Shown piece by piece: positions 1 through 9,255 of a stretch of DNA of 64,000 nucleotides. Position 1 is the first letter of the stretch. Every line of letters starts with the position of its first letter. A program made the translations under genes and the position numbers. Source of the DNA: Rhodospirillales bacterium (GTDB taxonomy: Bacteria; Pseudomonadota; Alphaproteobacteria; TMED109); assembly GCA_028824295.1 (NCBI GenBank), contig JAPPED010000021.1, positions 1 to 64,000 of the forward strand, in the 5' to 3' direction. The notes beneath the pieces were generated by a model. The model searched no databases. It saw only the letters and a list, made by a program, of their open reading frames with translations, and had not been told where the DNA came from.

Positions 1-2775
1 GCCCTCGCCGGTGTTGGACTTGCCGCCGATGCGGTTCATGGCGATGGCCAGCGTCGTGTGCGCCTCCCGGGAAATCGACCCGAACGACATGGCGCCCGTC
101 GCGAATCGCTTGACGATGTCGGCGGCCGGCTCCACCTCGTCGAGCGGAATCGCGCCGGCGGGCCGGAACGTGAACAGGCCGCGGAGCGTTCTGGCGCGCT
201 CCGCCTGGCTGTTAGCCGCCGCCGAGAACGCGTCGTAGCGATCCTGGGCATCGGTGCGCACGGCATGCTGGAGGTCCGCCACGGTATCCGGGGTCCACAT
301 GTGCTCTTCGCCCCGCAGGCGGAACGCATATTCGCCCCCGGCCTCCAGCGCGTCGCGGAGCACCGCCGCATTGCCGAATGCGGCCCGGTGGCGGGCCACC
401 GTCTCGGCCGCGATCACCGGCAGGTCCACACCCTCGACAGCGGTAGCCGTGCCCGGGAAGTACTCGTCGACAAATCCGCTCGCGAGCCCCACTGCATCGA
501 AGATCTGGGCCCCGCAGTAGGACTGGTACGTGGAGATGCCCATCTTCGACATCACCTTGAGAATGCCCTTGCCAACGGCGGTGATGTACGCCGCGCTGGC
601 CTCCTCCGCGGAGACGTCCCCTGGCAGCAGGTCGCACACGCCCGCCAATGTCTCGAAGGCCAGGTAGGGGTTGACAGCTTCGGCGCCGTAGCCGGCCAGC
701 ACGCAGAAGTGATGGACCTCGCGGGCCTCGCCGGTCTCGACGAGGAGACCCGTCGACGTCCGCAGGCCGCGCCGGATCAGGTGACTGTGCACAGCGCTCG
801 TCGCAAGCAGCGCGGGTACCGGGATCCGATCGGGCCCCACTGCCCGGTCGGAGAGCACCAGCACGGTGATCCCGGCGCGCACCTGCTGCTCGGCATTGCC
901 TCGCAGCTCCGCAAGCGCATCGGCAAGACCCGCTTCACCCGCCGCCGCATCAAACGTCATGTCGAGGACTGCGACCCGGAGGCCGGTCTCGTTGTCGGCA
1001 CCGAGCGCCGTGATCCGAGCGAGCTCCGCGTCGGTGAGTATCGGCTGCTCCAGGCGAATCCGCCGCGTCGCGTCCGGTTCGCCCAGGCCGAGCAGGTTGG
1101 GCCGCGGACCGACAAACGTGATCAGCGACATCACCATCTGCTCGCGGATGGGGTCAATCGCGGGGTTGGTGACTTGTGCGAAGTTCTGCTTGAAGTACTG
1201 GTAGAGGAGCTTCGCACGACCCGACAATGCTGCGAGCGGGGTGTCGGTCCCCATCGATCCTACGGCTTCGGCTCCCGTGGCGGCCATCGGCATCATCAGG
1301 AAGCTGAGGTCCTCCTGCGTGTAGCCGAAGGTTTGCTGCCGGTCGAGGCGCGCCACGTTGGTGGGGGCCGGCGGGATGCCGGTCGGCAATTCGGACAGCC
1401 GGAGCGTGCTCGCCGCCACCTCGGCCGCCCAGTTGGCCATCCCCGCCAGGGCGTCCTTCACCTCGTCGTTGCCGACAATCCGCCCCTCTTCGAGGTCGAG
1501 CAGCAAAATGCGGCCCGGCTCCAGACGCCGGCTCGCGATGACGTCGCGCTCAGGAATCGCGAGCACGCCGGCCTCGGACGCGAGGATCACGCGGTCGTCA
1601 CGGGTTACCACATAGCGCGACGGCCGGAGGCCGTTACGATCAAGCAGGCCGCCGATCTGTCGGCCATCGGTAAACGCCAGTGCAGCGGGACCGTCCCACG
1701 GTTCCATCAGAACCGCGTGGCGCTCGTAGAACGCACGGCGGCCAGGGGACATCCCGGGGTGCCCCTGCCAGGCTTCGGGTACCAGCAGCGCCAGCGCGTG
1801 GCTCAGCGAGTAGCCGCCCGCCAGCAGGAACTCCAGTGCATTGTCGAGGCAGGCCGAATCGGACTGCCCTTCGGAGATGAGCGGCCAGATCGTTTCCAGA
1901 TCCTTGCCGAGAAGGTGCGAGCGCAGCGCGTGCCGGCGCGCTGCCATCCAGTTGCAGTTCCCGCGCACCGTGTTGATCTCGCCGTTGTGGCAAAGCATTC
2001 GGAACGGCTGCGCCAGCTGCCATGAGGGAAACGTATTCGTCGAAAAACGCTGGTGAACCAGCGCCAGGGCGCTGGCGGTGCGAGGATCCTGAAGGTCGAG
2101 ATAGTACGGACCCAGCGCGTCCGGCAGCATCATGCCCTTGTAACAGATGGTCCGAGAGGACATCGACACGACATAGAAGCTGTCGCAGTCCGGTCCGAAG
2201 GTTCGCACCGCGTTACTGAGCTGCTTGCGCGCGATGAACAGGCGGCGTTCGAGCGTGTCCTGGTCGCCCTCCTCGGTAAGGCCGACAAACACCTGACGGG
2301 CCAGCGGCTCGCCGGCCCGGATGACGTCCGACAGCACCGAACGGTCGACCGGCACGTCGCGCCACCCGAACACCGTCAGGCCGTTGCGCCGAAGCGCGGC
2401 CTCGGTCTCCTCTTCGCAGCGCGTCCGGGCCGCACCCTGGCGCGGAAGGAAAATCTGCCCAACGCCGTAGGGACCGTCCGGAAGTGTGAACCCCGCCTCT
2501 GCGGTGGCAGCGCGGAACAGGGCATCGGGTACCTGCATCAACAGCCCGACCCCATCTCCGACCGTTGGATCGGCGCCGACGGCACCCCGGTGTGTCAGGT
2601 TGACCACCAGTTCGAGACCCTGCGCGATGATCGCCGCACTCGGCCGGCCCTTGAGATCGGCGACAAAGCCGATCCCGCACGAATCGTGCTCGTTCGCCGG
2701 GTCGTACAGCCCTTGCCGAACGGGTGCCTTGGCGAGGAATCGTCGATGCATCAGCAGTCCTCGGACGTCAACCAT
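1..2775 (-). CDS. gltB: Glutamate synthase large subunit, 5' part (gene runs off the left edge)
   Basis: This is the alpha subunit of NADPH-glutamate synthase, which makes two glutamates from glutamine and 2-oxoglutarate. About 925 codons are present of a usual 1,500. Just after the start, a class II glutamine amidotransferase begins at DSCGIGF, where the Cys becomes the N-terminal nucleophile after propeptide removal. The motif HQRFSTNTFPSW and the central-domain motif MSKMGISTYQSYCGAQIFDA follow. The visible part ends in the FMN-domain motif GGKSNTGEG. The chosen start gives MVDVRGLLM; a second ATG eight codons further in (position 2751) is equally possible. Transcription is leftward, so the FMN/Fe-S end and any gltD lie outside the window. 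The family assignment is secure. Confidence 0.95.
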   Translation of the reverse strand, partial: MVDVRGLLMHRRFLAKAPVRQGLYDPANEHDSCGIGFVADLKGRPSAAIIAQGLELVVNLTHRGAVGADPTVGDGVGLLMQVPDALFRAATAEAGFTLPDGPYGVGQIFLPRQGAARTRCEEETEAALRRNGLTVFGWRDVPVDRSVLSDVIRAGEPLARQVFVGLTEEGDQDTLERRLFIARKQLSNAVRTFGPDCDSFYVVSMSSRTICYKGMMLPDALGPYYLDLQDPRTASALALVHQRFSTNTFPSWQLAQPFRMLCHNGEINTVRGNCNWMAARRHALRSHLLGKDLETIWPLISEGQSDSACLDNALEFLLAGGYSLSHALALLVPEAWQGHPGMSPGRRAFYERHAVLMEPWDGPAALAFTDGRQIGGLLDRNGLRPSRYVVTRDDRVILASEAGVLAIPERDVIASRRLEPGRILLLDLEEGRIVGNDEVKDALAGMANWAAEVAASTLRLSELPTGIPPAPTNVARLDRQQTFGYTQEDLSFLMMPMAATGAEAVGSMGTDTPLAALSGRAKLLYQYFKQNFAQVTNPAIDPIREQMVMSLITFVGPRPNLLGLGEPDATRRIRLEQPILTDAELARITALGADNETGLRVAVLDMTFDAAAGEAGLADALAELRGNAEQQVRAGITVLVLSDRAVGPDRIPVPALLATSAVHSHLIRRGLRTSTGLLVETGEAREVHHFCVLAGYGAEAVNPYLAFETLAGVCDLLPGDVSAEEASAAYITAVGKGILKVMSKMGISTYQSYCGAQIFDAVGLASGFVDEYFPGTATAVEGVDLPVIAAETVARHRAAFGNAAVLRDALEAGGEYAFRLRGEEHMWTPDTVADLQHAVRTDAQDRYDAFSAAANSQAERARTLRGLFTFRPAGAIPLDEVEPAADIVKRFATGAMSFGSISREAHTTLAIAMNRIGGKSNTGEG

Positions 2776-3069
2776 GTGGTGCCGGCACGGCGCGGCCCGA
2801 CGTTCCGGGCGCGAGCCGTAGCGCAGCGCTGGCCCGGCATCGGCACCGCCGCGGCGCCAACCGCAGGACCGGGTCAGAAACTGCGGAAAGTCACCCGGAG
2901 CGGCAGACTGCGCGGGCGAACAGGGGCGGGCAGTGCGCGCGCCGGCGGTGTCGCGCGAAACCCGCAAGCTTCGCCTGGTCGGTTCCGGGCGAGCACCATC
3001 AGTTTCGCGGTCACAATAGCAAAGTCGTGCCGCTGCGCGACCTTGGCGGCCGCGATGGCGGGTGCAGCC

Positions 3070-4431
3070 TCAGTAGGCTTCCTCGGCCAAGAGGTGCGCC
3101 AATCCATTGCGCCCGCGTGATCGCCACATGTCCAGGAGCTCCTCGGCGGGCGTGGCTCCTCGTTCGATAATGGTCGCCAGGACGTCGAGAAAACCGCTCT
3201 CGTCATCGCCTGCCGCGTTGCGCCGTGCCCGTCGCTTCAGTCCGCCACGCGCTATTTCGAGGAGGTCGGCCGCCACCGCAAGCAGCGGCCGGCCACCGAT
3301 TTCCGAGCTCAGCCCCCATCGCGGCGCCTCCAGAAACAGGCTCTCGCGGTCCTCCGGGCCCCACTCTCGGACCAGGTCCTCGGCCTCGGCAAGGGCCGTC
3401 GCGTCGTACAGGACGCCTGTCCAAAGCGCCGGCAACGCGCACAGCCGTTTCCACGGTCCCGCATCCGCGCTGCGCATCTCGAGGAACCGCTTGAGGCGAG
3501 TTTCGGTGAAGATCGTCGTGAGATGATCTTCCCAGTCGCGGAGCGTGGGACGTTCACCGGGCAGGTGGTCGAGCCGTCCCTCGAGAAATCGGCGGAACGG
3601 AATCCCGGCGACGTCGATGTAGCGCCCATCCCGGTACACGAAGTACATGGGTACATCGAGCGCGTACTCGGTCCAGCGCTCGAACCCCATGCCGGGCTCG
3701 AAGACGAACTCCGGAATCCCGCAGCGGTCCGGGTCCGTGTCCGACCAGGCGTGACTGCGCCAACTGAGGAAACCGGAGCGCTGGCCCTCGCGAAACGGCG
3801 AGTTGGCGAGCATGGCCGCAAGGATGGGCTGCAGCGCCAGGGCGGTGCGGAATTTCCGGACCATGTCGCGCTCGTCCGAAAAGTCGAGGTTCACCTGGAC
3901 CGTGGCCGTGTTCATCATCATGTCGAGGCCGAGCCCACCGCGTGTCGGCATGTATCTCCGCATGATCCCGTAGCGCCCCTTCGGCATGAGGGGGGCCTCG
4001 TCCACCGGGGTCAGCGGGTCCGACCCGATCCCCACGAACAGCAACCCCAGTGCATCGCCGATGGTCCGGAGCTCATAGAGGTGATCGTTGATCTCTTCGC
4101 ACGTCTCGTGCAGGGTCGAGAGTGGCGCACCGGAGAGTTCCACCTGCCCGCCAGGCTCCAGCGTGACGGACTGTCGCCCCTGGCGCAGTCCCACGACCTG
4201 GCCGGCCTCCTCGACGCGTTCCCATCCGCCTGCCGTCAAACGCTCCAGCACCGCCCGGATGCCGGCGGGTCCGTGGTAGGGAGCGCGATGGAGGTGCTTG
4301 GCGGCGAACACGAACTTCTCGTGCTCGGTCCCGATCCGCCAGTCCGCCGGCGCCTTGCAGCCAGCCTCGAGCCACTCCACGAGTTCCCGTACATGGCCGA
4401 CCGCCGGAGCGGGCGAAGGCGTTTCGACCAT
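3070..4431 (-). CDS. gshA: Glutamate-cysteine ligase (plant/alphaproteobacterial type)
   Basis: This enzyme catalyses the ATP-dependent first step of glutathione synthesis, joining glutamate to cysteine. The 453-residue protein has the family features RIGTEHEKF (about residues 32-40), LEPGGQVELSGAP, MMMNTATVQVNLDF and RSHAWSDTDPDRCG. The open frame extends further upstream, but the ATG giving MVETPSPAP has an AGGAA ribosome site and matches the normal N-terminus. It lies downstream of the rsmE-like gene on the same strand, an arrangement I recall from many alphaproteobacteria. The 294 bp between its stop and the gltB start must hold the gltB promoter. Function is assigned with high confidence. 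Confidence 0.93.
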   Translation of the reverse strand: MVETPSPAPAVGHVRELVEWLEAGCKAPADWRIGTEHEKFVFAAKHLHRAPYHGPAGIRAVLERLTAGGWERVEEAGQVVGLRQGRQSVTLEPGGQVELSGAPLSTLHETCEEINDHLYELRTIGDALGLLFVGIGSDPLTPVDEAPLMPKGRYGIMRRYMPTRGGLGLDMMMNTATVQVNLDFSDERDMVRKFRTALALQPILAAMLANSPFREGQRSGFLSWRSHAWSDTDPDRCGIPEFVFEPGMGFERWTEYALDVPMYFVYRDGRYIDVAGIPFRRFLEGRLDHLPGERPTLRDWEDHLTTIFTETRLKRFLEMRSADAGPWKRLCALPALWTGVLYDATALAEAEDLVREWGPEDRESLFLEAPRWGLSSEIGGRPLLAVAADLLEIARGGLKRRARRNAAGDDESGFLDVLATIIERGATPAEELLDMWRSRGRNGLAHLLAEEAY

Positions 4432-4587
4432 AGGTTCCTGCGGATTGGGGAGTTCAGGCGGGTCCGGCGATACCGGAACGGGGCAAATGCGTTGCGCCAG
4501 CTCATCGCAGTATTGCGCATTTGGCCCCATGGGCAAGAAGGGACGGAATCTACGCGCGCCTCGGGTGCAGCGCAGTTGACGATCCGA

Positions 4588-5250
4588 TCACGTCTCCGAA
4601 AGGTGCTGCACGAGCGCCACCGCCGCGCAGGCCGCCGCTTCAGGCGAAAACAGCCGCGGACCCACCGTGACGTGACGCGGCGCGAGGCCAGACGCGCCAA
4701 GCACCTGCCGGTCCGACACCGGAAACCCGGATCTCGGTCCGACCAGAAGGGCAGTCCTTCCGGCGGGTAGATCACGGCAGGCTTCCACCAGGAACGGTGT
4801 CTCCCGCGACTCGTCCAGGACGATCAGGATCCGGTCCGCCCGCCGCACCTGCCCGAGTGCCACCGCAAGCGGGGTCCAGGGCACGATGTCGGGCACCGAC
4901 GAGCGGGCGCTTCGCTGCACGGCGTCCAGGACGGCTTCGCCGGCTGCCCTAAGGTCCAGATCTGGGACGTCGCCGGTGCCCGGAGCGATACAGACGATCC
5001 GCTCCACGCCCCACTCGCTGACATAACGGAGCGCCGGGATTGATTCGGCCGTGGGCGTGCACAGCAGCCAGCACCCGCCCGTCTCCTGCCCCTTCGCCAT
5101 CACCTTCCCTCCGGTTACCCGACCCGGTGCAGGCGCGTGCTCCGAGGAAGCGCGCTGCAGGTCGGCATGCGGTTCCGCCTCCAGCACAAAGGATGGCCTC
5201 CCGGCCAACGGCTTGCACAGTGCCCGCCGGCACCCTACGCATGCAGCCAT
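4588..5250 (-). CDS. Divergent RsmE-like SPOUT RNA methyltransferase
   Basis: The C-terminal two thirds resemble RsmE, which methylates N3 of U1498 in 16S rRNA. There is a WGVERIVCIAPG segment like the family's ELGV-RI-P strand, LLVGPRSGF in place of the usual GPEGGF, and VGPRLFSPEAAACAAVAL in place of the usual LGPRILRTETA. The N-terminal PUA-like RNA-binding domain is not recognisable: only about 65 unrelated residues precede the catalytic part, or 15 if the inner ATG at 5100 is used. The 5250 start shares a CCATGG site with the divergent ubiA start. Position next to ubiA and gshA supports descent from rsmE. Whether it still methylates rRNA is doubtful, given the altered SAM-knot residues. 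Confidence 0.65.
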   Translation of the reverse strand: MAACVGCRRALCKPLAGRPSFVLEAEPHADLQRASSEHAPAPGRVTGGKVMAKGQETGGCWLLCTPTAESIPALRYVSEWGVERIVCIAPGTGDVPDLDLRAAGEAVLDAVQRSARSSVPDIVPWTPLAVALGQVRRADRILIVLDESRETPFLVEACRDLPAGRTALLVGPRSGFPVSDRQVLGASGLAPRHVTVGPRLFSPEAAACAAVALVQHLSET

Positions 5251-6151
5251 GGCTCCTGCAAACAGTCGCCCCGTCTCACTTCTCGCCGATCTCGTGGCAC
5301 TCGGGCGATACGACCGCCCCATCGGGATCTGGCTCCTGGCATGGCCGTGCGCATGGGGAGTTGCCCTGGCACGGCCGGCGCCGACCGACCTCGCCGTTCT
5401 CTGCGTCATCCTACTCGCGGGCTCCGCGCTCGCCCGGGCCGGCGGCTGTGCCTGGAACGATCTCGTCGATCGGGATCTGGACTCTTCGGTCGAGCGCACC
5501 CGCAACCGGCCGCTGGCTGCAGGCCGGATCGGGCCCCGCGCAGCGCTCGCCTTCATCGCAGCCCACCTGGCATTGGCGGCATCCCTGCTGGTGTTGCTTC
5601 CGGCGACGGCGGTGTGGCTCGTGCCTGCCTCACTGCCGCTGGTGCTGTTGTATCCGCTGGCGAAGCGGTTCATCTGGTGGCCGCAGGTCTGGCTGGGATT
5701 CACGTTCAACTGGGGCGCTCTGGTCGGCTGGTCCGCTGCCACAGGCGGCTGGCCGGGGGCTGCGGCGCTGCTGCTGTACGCCGGCTGCATCGTCTGGACC
5801 GTCGGTTATGACACGCTGTACGCCTATCAAGACCGCGCCGGCGACGCGGCGGCGGGCATCCGTTCGGCCGCCGTTCGGCTCGGCCGCCGCGGGCGCGGGT
5901 TCGTGGCAATCGCCTACGCCGTCACGGTGGCCGTGTTCGCGGTTACCCTCGCGGCGACCGGAGCCGGCGCGCCAGCCTGGCTGGGACTCGCAGGCTTTGG
6001 CATCGTGTCGATCTGGTACTCCGCCACCGTGGATCTGGAGGACCCGGTTTCCTGTGGGAGCGCGTTCCGGGGAGCGCACCGCGCCGCGCTGGTGTGGTTC
6101 GTGGGTCTTGCGGCAGACCTGGCGCTCACTGGCAGCGAGATCGTCAGATAA
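5249..6151 (+). CDS. ubiA: 4-hydroxybenzoate polyprenyltransferase
   Basis: This integral membrane prenyltransferase attaches the polyprenyl tail to 4-hydroxybenzoate in ubiquinone synthesis. The 300-residue protein carries both aspartate-rich motifs that bind the Mg-diphosphate: NDLVDRDLD in the first half and YDTLYAYQD in the second. About eight hydrophobic helices can be seen. Translation could begin upstream in the same frame, but the ATG giving MAPANSRPV leads straight into the family's LVALGRYDRPIGIWLL start. It is divergent from the rsmE-like gene, with starts overlapping at a CCATGG. At its 3' end it overlaps the convergent radical SAM gene by 8 bp. Confidence 0.94.
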   Translation: MAPANSRPVSLLADLVALGRYDRPIGIWLLAWPCAWGVALARPAPTDLAVLCVILLAGSALARAGGCAWNDLVDRDLDSSVERTRNRPLAAGRIGPRAALAFIAAHLALAASLLVLLPATAVWLVPASLPLVLLYPLAKRFIWWPQVWLGFTFNWGALVGWSAATGGWPGAAALLLYAGCIVWTVGYDTLYAYQDRAGDAAAGIRSAAVRLGRRGRGFVAIAYAVTVAVFAVTLAATGAGAPAWLGLAGFGIVSIWYSATVDLEDPVSCGSAFRGAHRAALVWFVGLAADLALTGSEIVR

Positions 6152-7253
6152 AGGCGAATTCTCCCTGTGCCGGCACACGGCGGAACTGCGTCGTGTCAAG
6201 GTCCGGCATCCGATCGTCCAGACCGTGACGCCGCAGCGCCGCGCCAAACCGAGCCCGAATCAACTCCGCGTAGGGGCCGGTACCGCGCTGTCGGATCCCG
6301 AATTCCGACTGATACAAGGCTCCTCCGCGGGTCTCGCGCACCAAAGCGAGTACCCTTTTCGCCGCGCCGGGGACGTGCGCGTGCAGCCACTCCTCGAACA
6401 GTTCTGCAACCTCGCGCGGCAGCCGGAGCAGCACATAGCGAGCCGAATCGGCGCCGGCGTCAGCCGCCGCGGCGACCAAGCGCTCGATCTCCATGTCGGT
6501 GAGGCCGGGAATGACCGGTGCGTTCATGACCACCACGGGAATGCCAGCATCATGCAACTGCGCTACGGCTTCGAGTCGACGCGCCGGCGTGCTGGCCCTC
6601 GGCTCCATGCGGTTGGCCAGCCGATGGTCAAGCGTCGTGATTGAGACCAACACGCGCACAAGTTTCATGGCGGCGAGTTCCTGCAGCAGTTCCAGATCAC
6701 GGAGTACGCGCGCCGACTTGGTGACGATGCTGACCGGGTGCCGATGGTCTCGCAGGCATTCGAGAATGCGGCGCGTGAGCCGAAGCTTCTGCTCCGCGGG
6801 CTGGTACGGATCGGTATTGGCTCCAAGCGAGATCATGGCCGGCGTGTAGCCACGCTTCGCGAACGTCTCGCGCAACCGCTCCGGCGTTGCTTCCTTGGCG
6901 AAGATGCGAGTCTCAAAGTCAATACCGGGGGACAAACCGAGGAACGCGTGCGTCGGGCGCGCGTAGCAGTAGATGCAGCCGTGCTCGCAACCCTGGTACG
7001 GATTCACCGAGCGGTCAAAGCCGATATCCGGCGACCGGTTCCAGGTCAATCCTTCTCGGGTTTCGCTGGGTGAGATGGTCGTCGCGACCGTCGCTGGTGG
7101 CGGGCACTCCGCGAGGGCTATCTCGTCGACCTCGCGGACGTGAGCCTCGAACCGCCCGGTGCGGTTGCTGACTGCCCCGCGACCGCGCCGCCTCCCGGGG
7201 AGATCGCTCGGGGGCGCGAACCGTATACCGGCGCCGGGTCCGTGCTTGGCCAT
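6144..7253 (-). CDS. PA0069-family radical SAM protein
   Basis: A radical SAM enzyme of the PA0069/Rv2578c type, related to spore photoproduct lyase-like proteins; its substrate is unknown. The 369-residue protein has the cluster motif CEHGCIYC (Cys89, Cys93, Cys96) followed by YARPTHAFLGLSPGIDFE, a signature of this group. Further features are ISLGANTDPYQPAE and SIVTKSARVLRD in the barrel. It is convergent with ubiA (8 bp overlap). I found nothing nearby that suggests a partner. This is not the arsenosugar radical SAM enzyme, although arsenosugar-type glycosyltransferases lie downstream. Confidence 0.85.
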   Translation of the reverse strand: MAKHGPGAGIRFAPPSDLPGRRRGRGAVSNRTGRFEAHVREVDEIALAECPPPATVATTISPSETREGLTWNRSPDIGFDRSVNPYQGCEHGCIYCYARPTHAFLGLSPGIDFETRIFAKEATPERLRETFAKRGYTPAMISLGANTDPYQPAEQKLRLTRRILECLRDHRHPVSIVTKSARVLRDLELLQELAAMKLVRVLVSITTLDHRLANRMEPRASTPARRLEAVAQLHDAGIPVVVMNAPVIPGLTDMEIERLVAAAADAGADSARYVLLRLPREVAELFEEWLHAHVPGAAKRVLALVRETRGGALYQSEFGIRQRGTGPYAELIRARFGAALRRHGLDDRMPDLDTTQFRRVPAQGEFAFI

Positions 7254-7566
7254 TACTGCATAGTAGCAGAAGTTGGACCCAAGGAAAGATCATAAATGGA
7301 ACATATCTGGTTCATGCGGACCTGATCGTGCTCTCCGGAGCTCCCCTGTCCGACCCAGGGCGCGCGATTGCAGATCGCCCGGGTCCGGCGCTATACGAGG
7401 ACCAGCGGCGCGTTCCCGCAGGGCTCGGAGGCGAAGCGGCCTTGCGTCATGGGCGGTTCCGCCGGGCCGTCGATCCAGGCCTGCGGGGCGTCTCCCGGGG
7501 GGACCGTGCCGGCGTTGGCGGCCCATCACTGCGCGAGGGGCCGAATTCCACTGATAGGAGTGCGCC
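7254..7566. other. Intergenic region between divergent genes
   Basis: This stretch separates the start of the minus-strand radical SAM gene from the plus-strand glycosyltransferase. Short open frames in it show no family features and I reject them. It should hold both promoters. A TAGGAG ribosome site lies just before the downstream GTG start. I see no strong repeat. Confidence 0.5.
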
Positions 7567-8313
7567 GTGCCGGTCATTCGCCACCCGCTCGGAGAGCCGA
7601 TCGCCGATCTTTCCGTTGTGATTCCCACGCTCGAATCTTCGGAGAGTCTGGCACCACTGCTTCATTGCCTGGCCGGAGTAGCATCGGACATCTGCGTGGT
7701 GGACGGACACTCGCATGATCGGGCCGCCACGGCTGCATGCGCACACACCCACGGAGCACGGTTCGCCACCGCGTCCCGGGGTCGGGGTACCCAGATCCGC
7801 GCGGGCTGCAGCCTGACGTCGCGAGCGTGGATCCTCATCCTGCATGCGGATTCATCGCTTCCCCCGGAATGGGCCGACGAGGCCCGAGCATTCATCACCG
7901 CCCCGCGACGCGGCCGCCACGCCGCCTGCTTTCGGCTGGCGTTCGACGAGGATTCGCGGCCGGCCCGGAGAACCGCGGCTCTGGCCAACATCCGTACCAG
8001 GCTGTTCGCACTCCCGTACGGCGACCAAGGTCTCCTGATCCCGCGCCTGCTGCTTGAGGAAATCGGCGGTTATCGCGAGCTGCCGATCATGGAGGATGTG
8101 GACATCGTGCGTCGGATCGGCCGGCGCCGGCTCCATCTCTTGCGTACGGCGATCCGCACGTCCGGCGCACGGTACCGGCGCGACGGATGGCTCCGGCGGA
8201 GCCTGCGGAACCTCTTCTGCCTGGCGCTCTGGTTCGGCGGCATGTCGCCCGAACGTATTCGCAGATTCTATGAAACTGCCGATCGTGAAGCTGCGGCGCG
8301 TCAATCGCAGTGA
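7567..8313 (+). CDS. Family 2 glycosyltransferase, TIGR04283 (arsenosugar-type)
   Basis: A soluble GT-A fold glycosyltransferase of 248 residues. The nucleotide-sugar-binding start is LSVVIPTLESSESL, followed by VVDGHSHDRAA, and the metal site is in LHADSSLPP (the DXD-like position). GDQGLLIPR and PIMEDVDIVRR are typical of the TIGR04283 group. The start is a GTG seven bases after TAGGAG. In other bacteria this family is often found with a TIGR04282 protein, and one of those lies about 2.4 kb downstream. An arsenosugar role is only a family label here, as no arsS or arsM is seen. Confidence 0.82.
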   Translation: MPVIRHPLGEPIADLSVVIPTLESSESLAPLLHCLAGVASDICVVDGHSHDRAATAACAHTHGARFATASRGRGTQIRAGCSLTSRAWILILHADSSLPPEWADEARAFITAPRRGRHAACFRLAFDEDSRPARRTAALANIRTRLFALPYGDQGLLIPRLLLEEIGGYRELPIMEDVDIVRRIGRRRLHLLRTAIRTSGARYRRDGWLRRSLRNLFCLALWFGGMSPERIRRFYETADREAAARQSQ

Positions 8314-8376
8314 TGTCCTTCGTTGCTATCGTTGCACGACCTCGTGGCGGTCGGATCACACGAAGGGAGACCTTCC

Positions 8377-8811
8377 ATGCTTAAGCGAATCAGCGGAATC
8401 TTTCTTCTCGCGTTGGCGGTCGTGCTGGCCGTCCACACTGTTGTCGAACCGCTCTATCACACTTCCAGCGAGGCGCAGCCCTACAGCCCGTTCTGGAATA
8501 TCCTGAACCCCCTCATGGTGCTGGGACTCGCGCTGGGTCTCTTCTACTCCTACGGCCGAAAACGGCAGGTGGACCTGGAATCCGACAGCGGGCCGGTGAC
8601 ACGCGAGTTCCTGGTGGCCAACATTCAGTTCTTCGGGTTCGGGTTCGTCAGCATCCTGATGCTCTGGAACTGGTTCGACCTCCTCTCGCCGGCATTTACT
8701 GCAATCGGAGCGGACACCACTTCTCTGGTCTGGATCGTGATCGACGCGACATTGCCGCTGCTGTCGGGATCGATGGCGGTGTTTCTCTTGCGGAGCGAAG
8801 CGACCGGGTAG
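8377..8811 (+). CDS. Small four-helix membrane protein, function unknown
   Basis: A 144-residue integral membrane protein I do not recognise. Four hydrophobic segments are visible: ISGIFLLALAVVLAVHTVV, FWNILNPLMVLGLALGLFYSY, FLVANIQFFGFGFVSILMLW and LVWIVIDATLPLLSGSMAVFLL. A charged linker (GRKRQVDLESDSG) sits between helices two and three. The chosen ATG (MLKRISG) follows an AGGGAGA ribosome site; an upstream in-frame start would add 18 unrelated residues. It follows the glycosyltransferase by 63 bp and may be co-transcribed with it. Confidence 0.7.
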   Translation: MLKRISGIFLLALAVVLAVHTVVEPLYHTSSEAQPYSPFWNILNPLMVLGLALGLFYSYGRKRQVDLESDSGPVTREFLVANIQFFGFGFVSILMLWNWFDLLSPAFTAIGADTTSLVWIVIDATLPLLSGSMAVFLLRSEATG

Positions 8812-8830
8812 CTTCGCGGTCGTCGTAAAG

Positions 8831-8846
8831 GGGGGGCTTCGGCCCC
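8831..8846 (+). terminator. GC hairpin with TTCG loop after the membrane-protein gene
   Basis: The sequence GGGGC-TTCG-GCCCC forms a perfect 5-bp stem with a stable UUCG tetraloop, about 20 bases after the stop codon. No T-tract follows, so termination strength is uncertain. Confidence 0.5.
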
Positions 8847-9255
8847 GAATCCGCGACTGCCGGGCGCCAGCAGCTTGATCTGATCAGCGCGCTGGGGCGC
8901 GCGGTCGTGCAGCGCAACTGCGCGTAGCAGAAGCCGCCCGGGTGCCAGGATTGCAAGAAAGAGCCTCCTGTTCCCGGGTGACGTTGATGGTTGCCAAACG
9001 CATGGGCTGTAGCGGCGCCTTGCCGCTCAGCCTCTACGTTGAACGGCCGGTTCCAGTTATCAACAACCTTGGGGACAGCCGGGGGGCTGGGCGTGGGCTG
9101 CGACCATGGTCCCGACCGCGAGCAAGTTTGGACGCAACGGCCTCCCGAGCTCTTGGATGCTCTCTTGCGGCTTCCTGACCCTGCTCTTGGGGCCTCAGCC
9201 GTTCCGCCCCGGACCCAGTGTGCATCGAGACCTGGGCATTGCGCGCTTCTGCGGC
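8847..9255. other. Intergenic region with no recognised feature
   Basis: About 400 bp between the plus-strand membrane-protein gene and the stop of the minus-strand lipoprotein gene. Short frames on both strands lack family features and ribosome sites. I see no RNA gene or clear repeat beyond the hairpin just upstream. Confidence 0.4.

Noticed and set aside
58-2025. Long plus-strand open frame of 655 codons
   Set aside because: It is the antisense shadow of gltB. Its translation is Arg/Gly/His-rich with no family motif, whereas the minus-strand frame gives clear glutamate synthase motifs.
6144-7253. Radical SAM protein as the arsenosugar enzyme ArsS
   Set aside because: The CEHGCIYCYARPTH signature belongs to the PA0069/spore-lyase-like group, and the gene is on the opposite strand to the glycosyltransferases.
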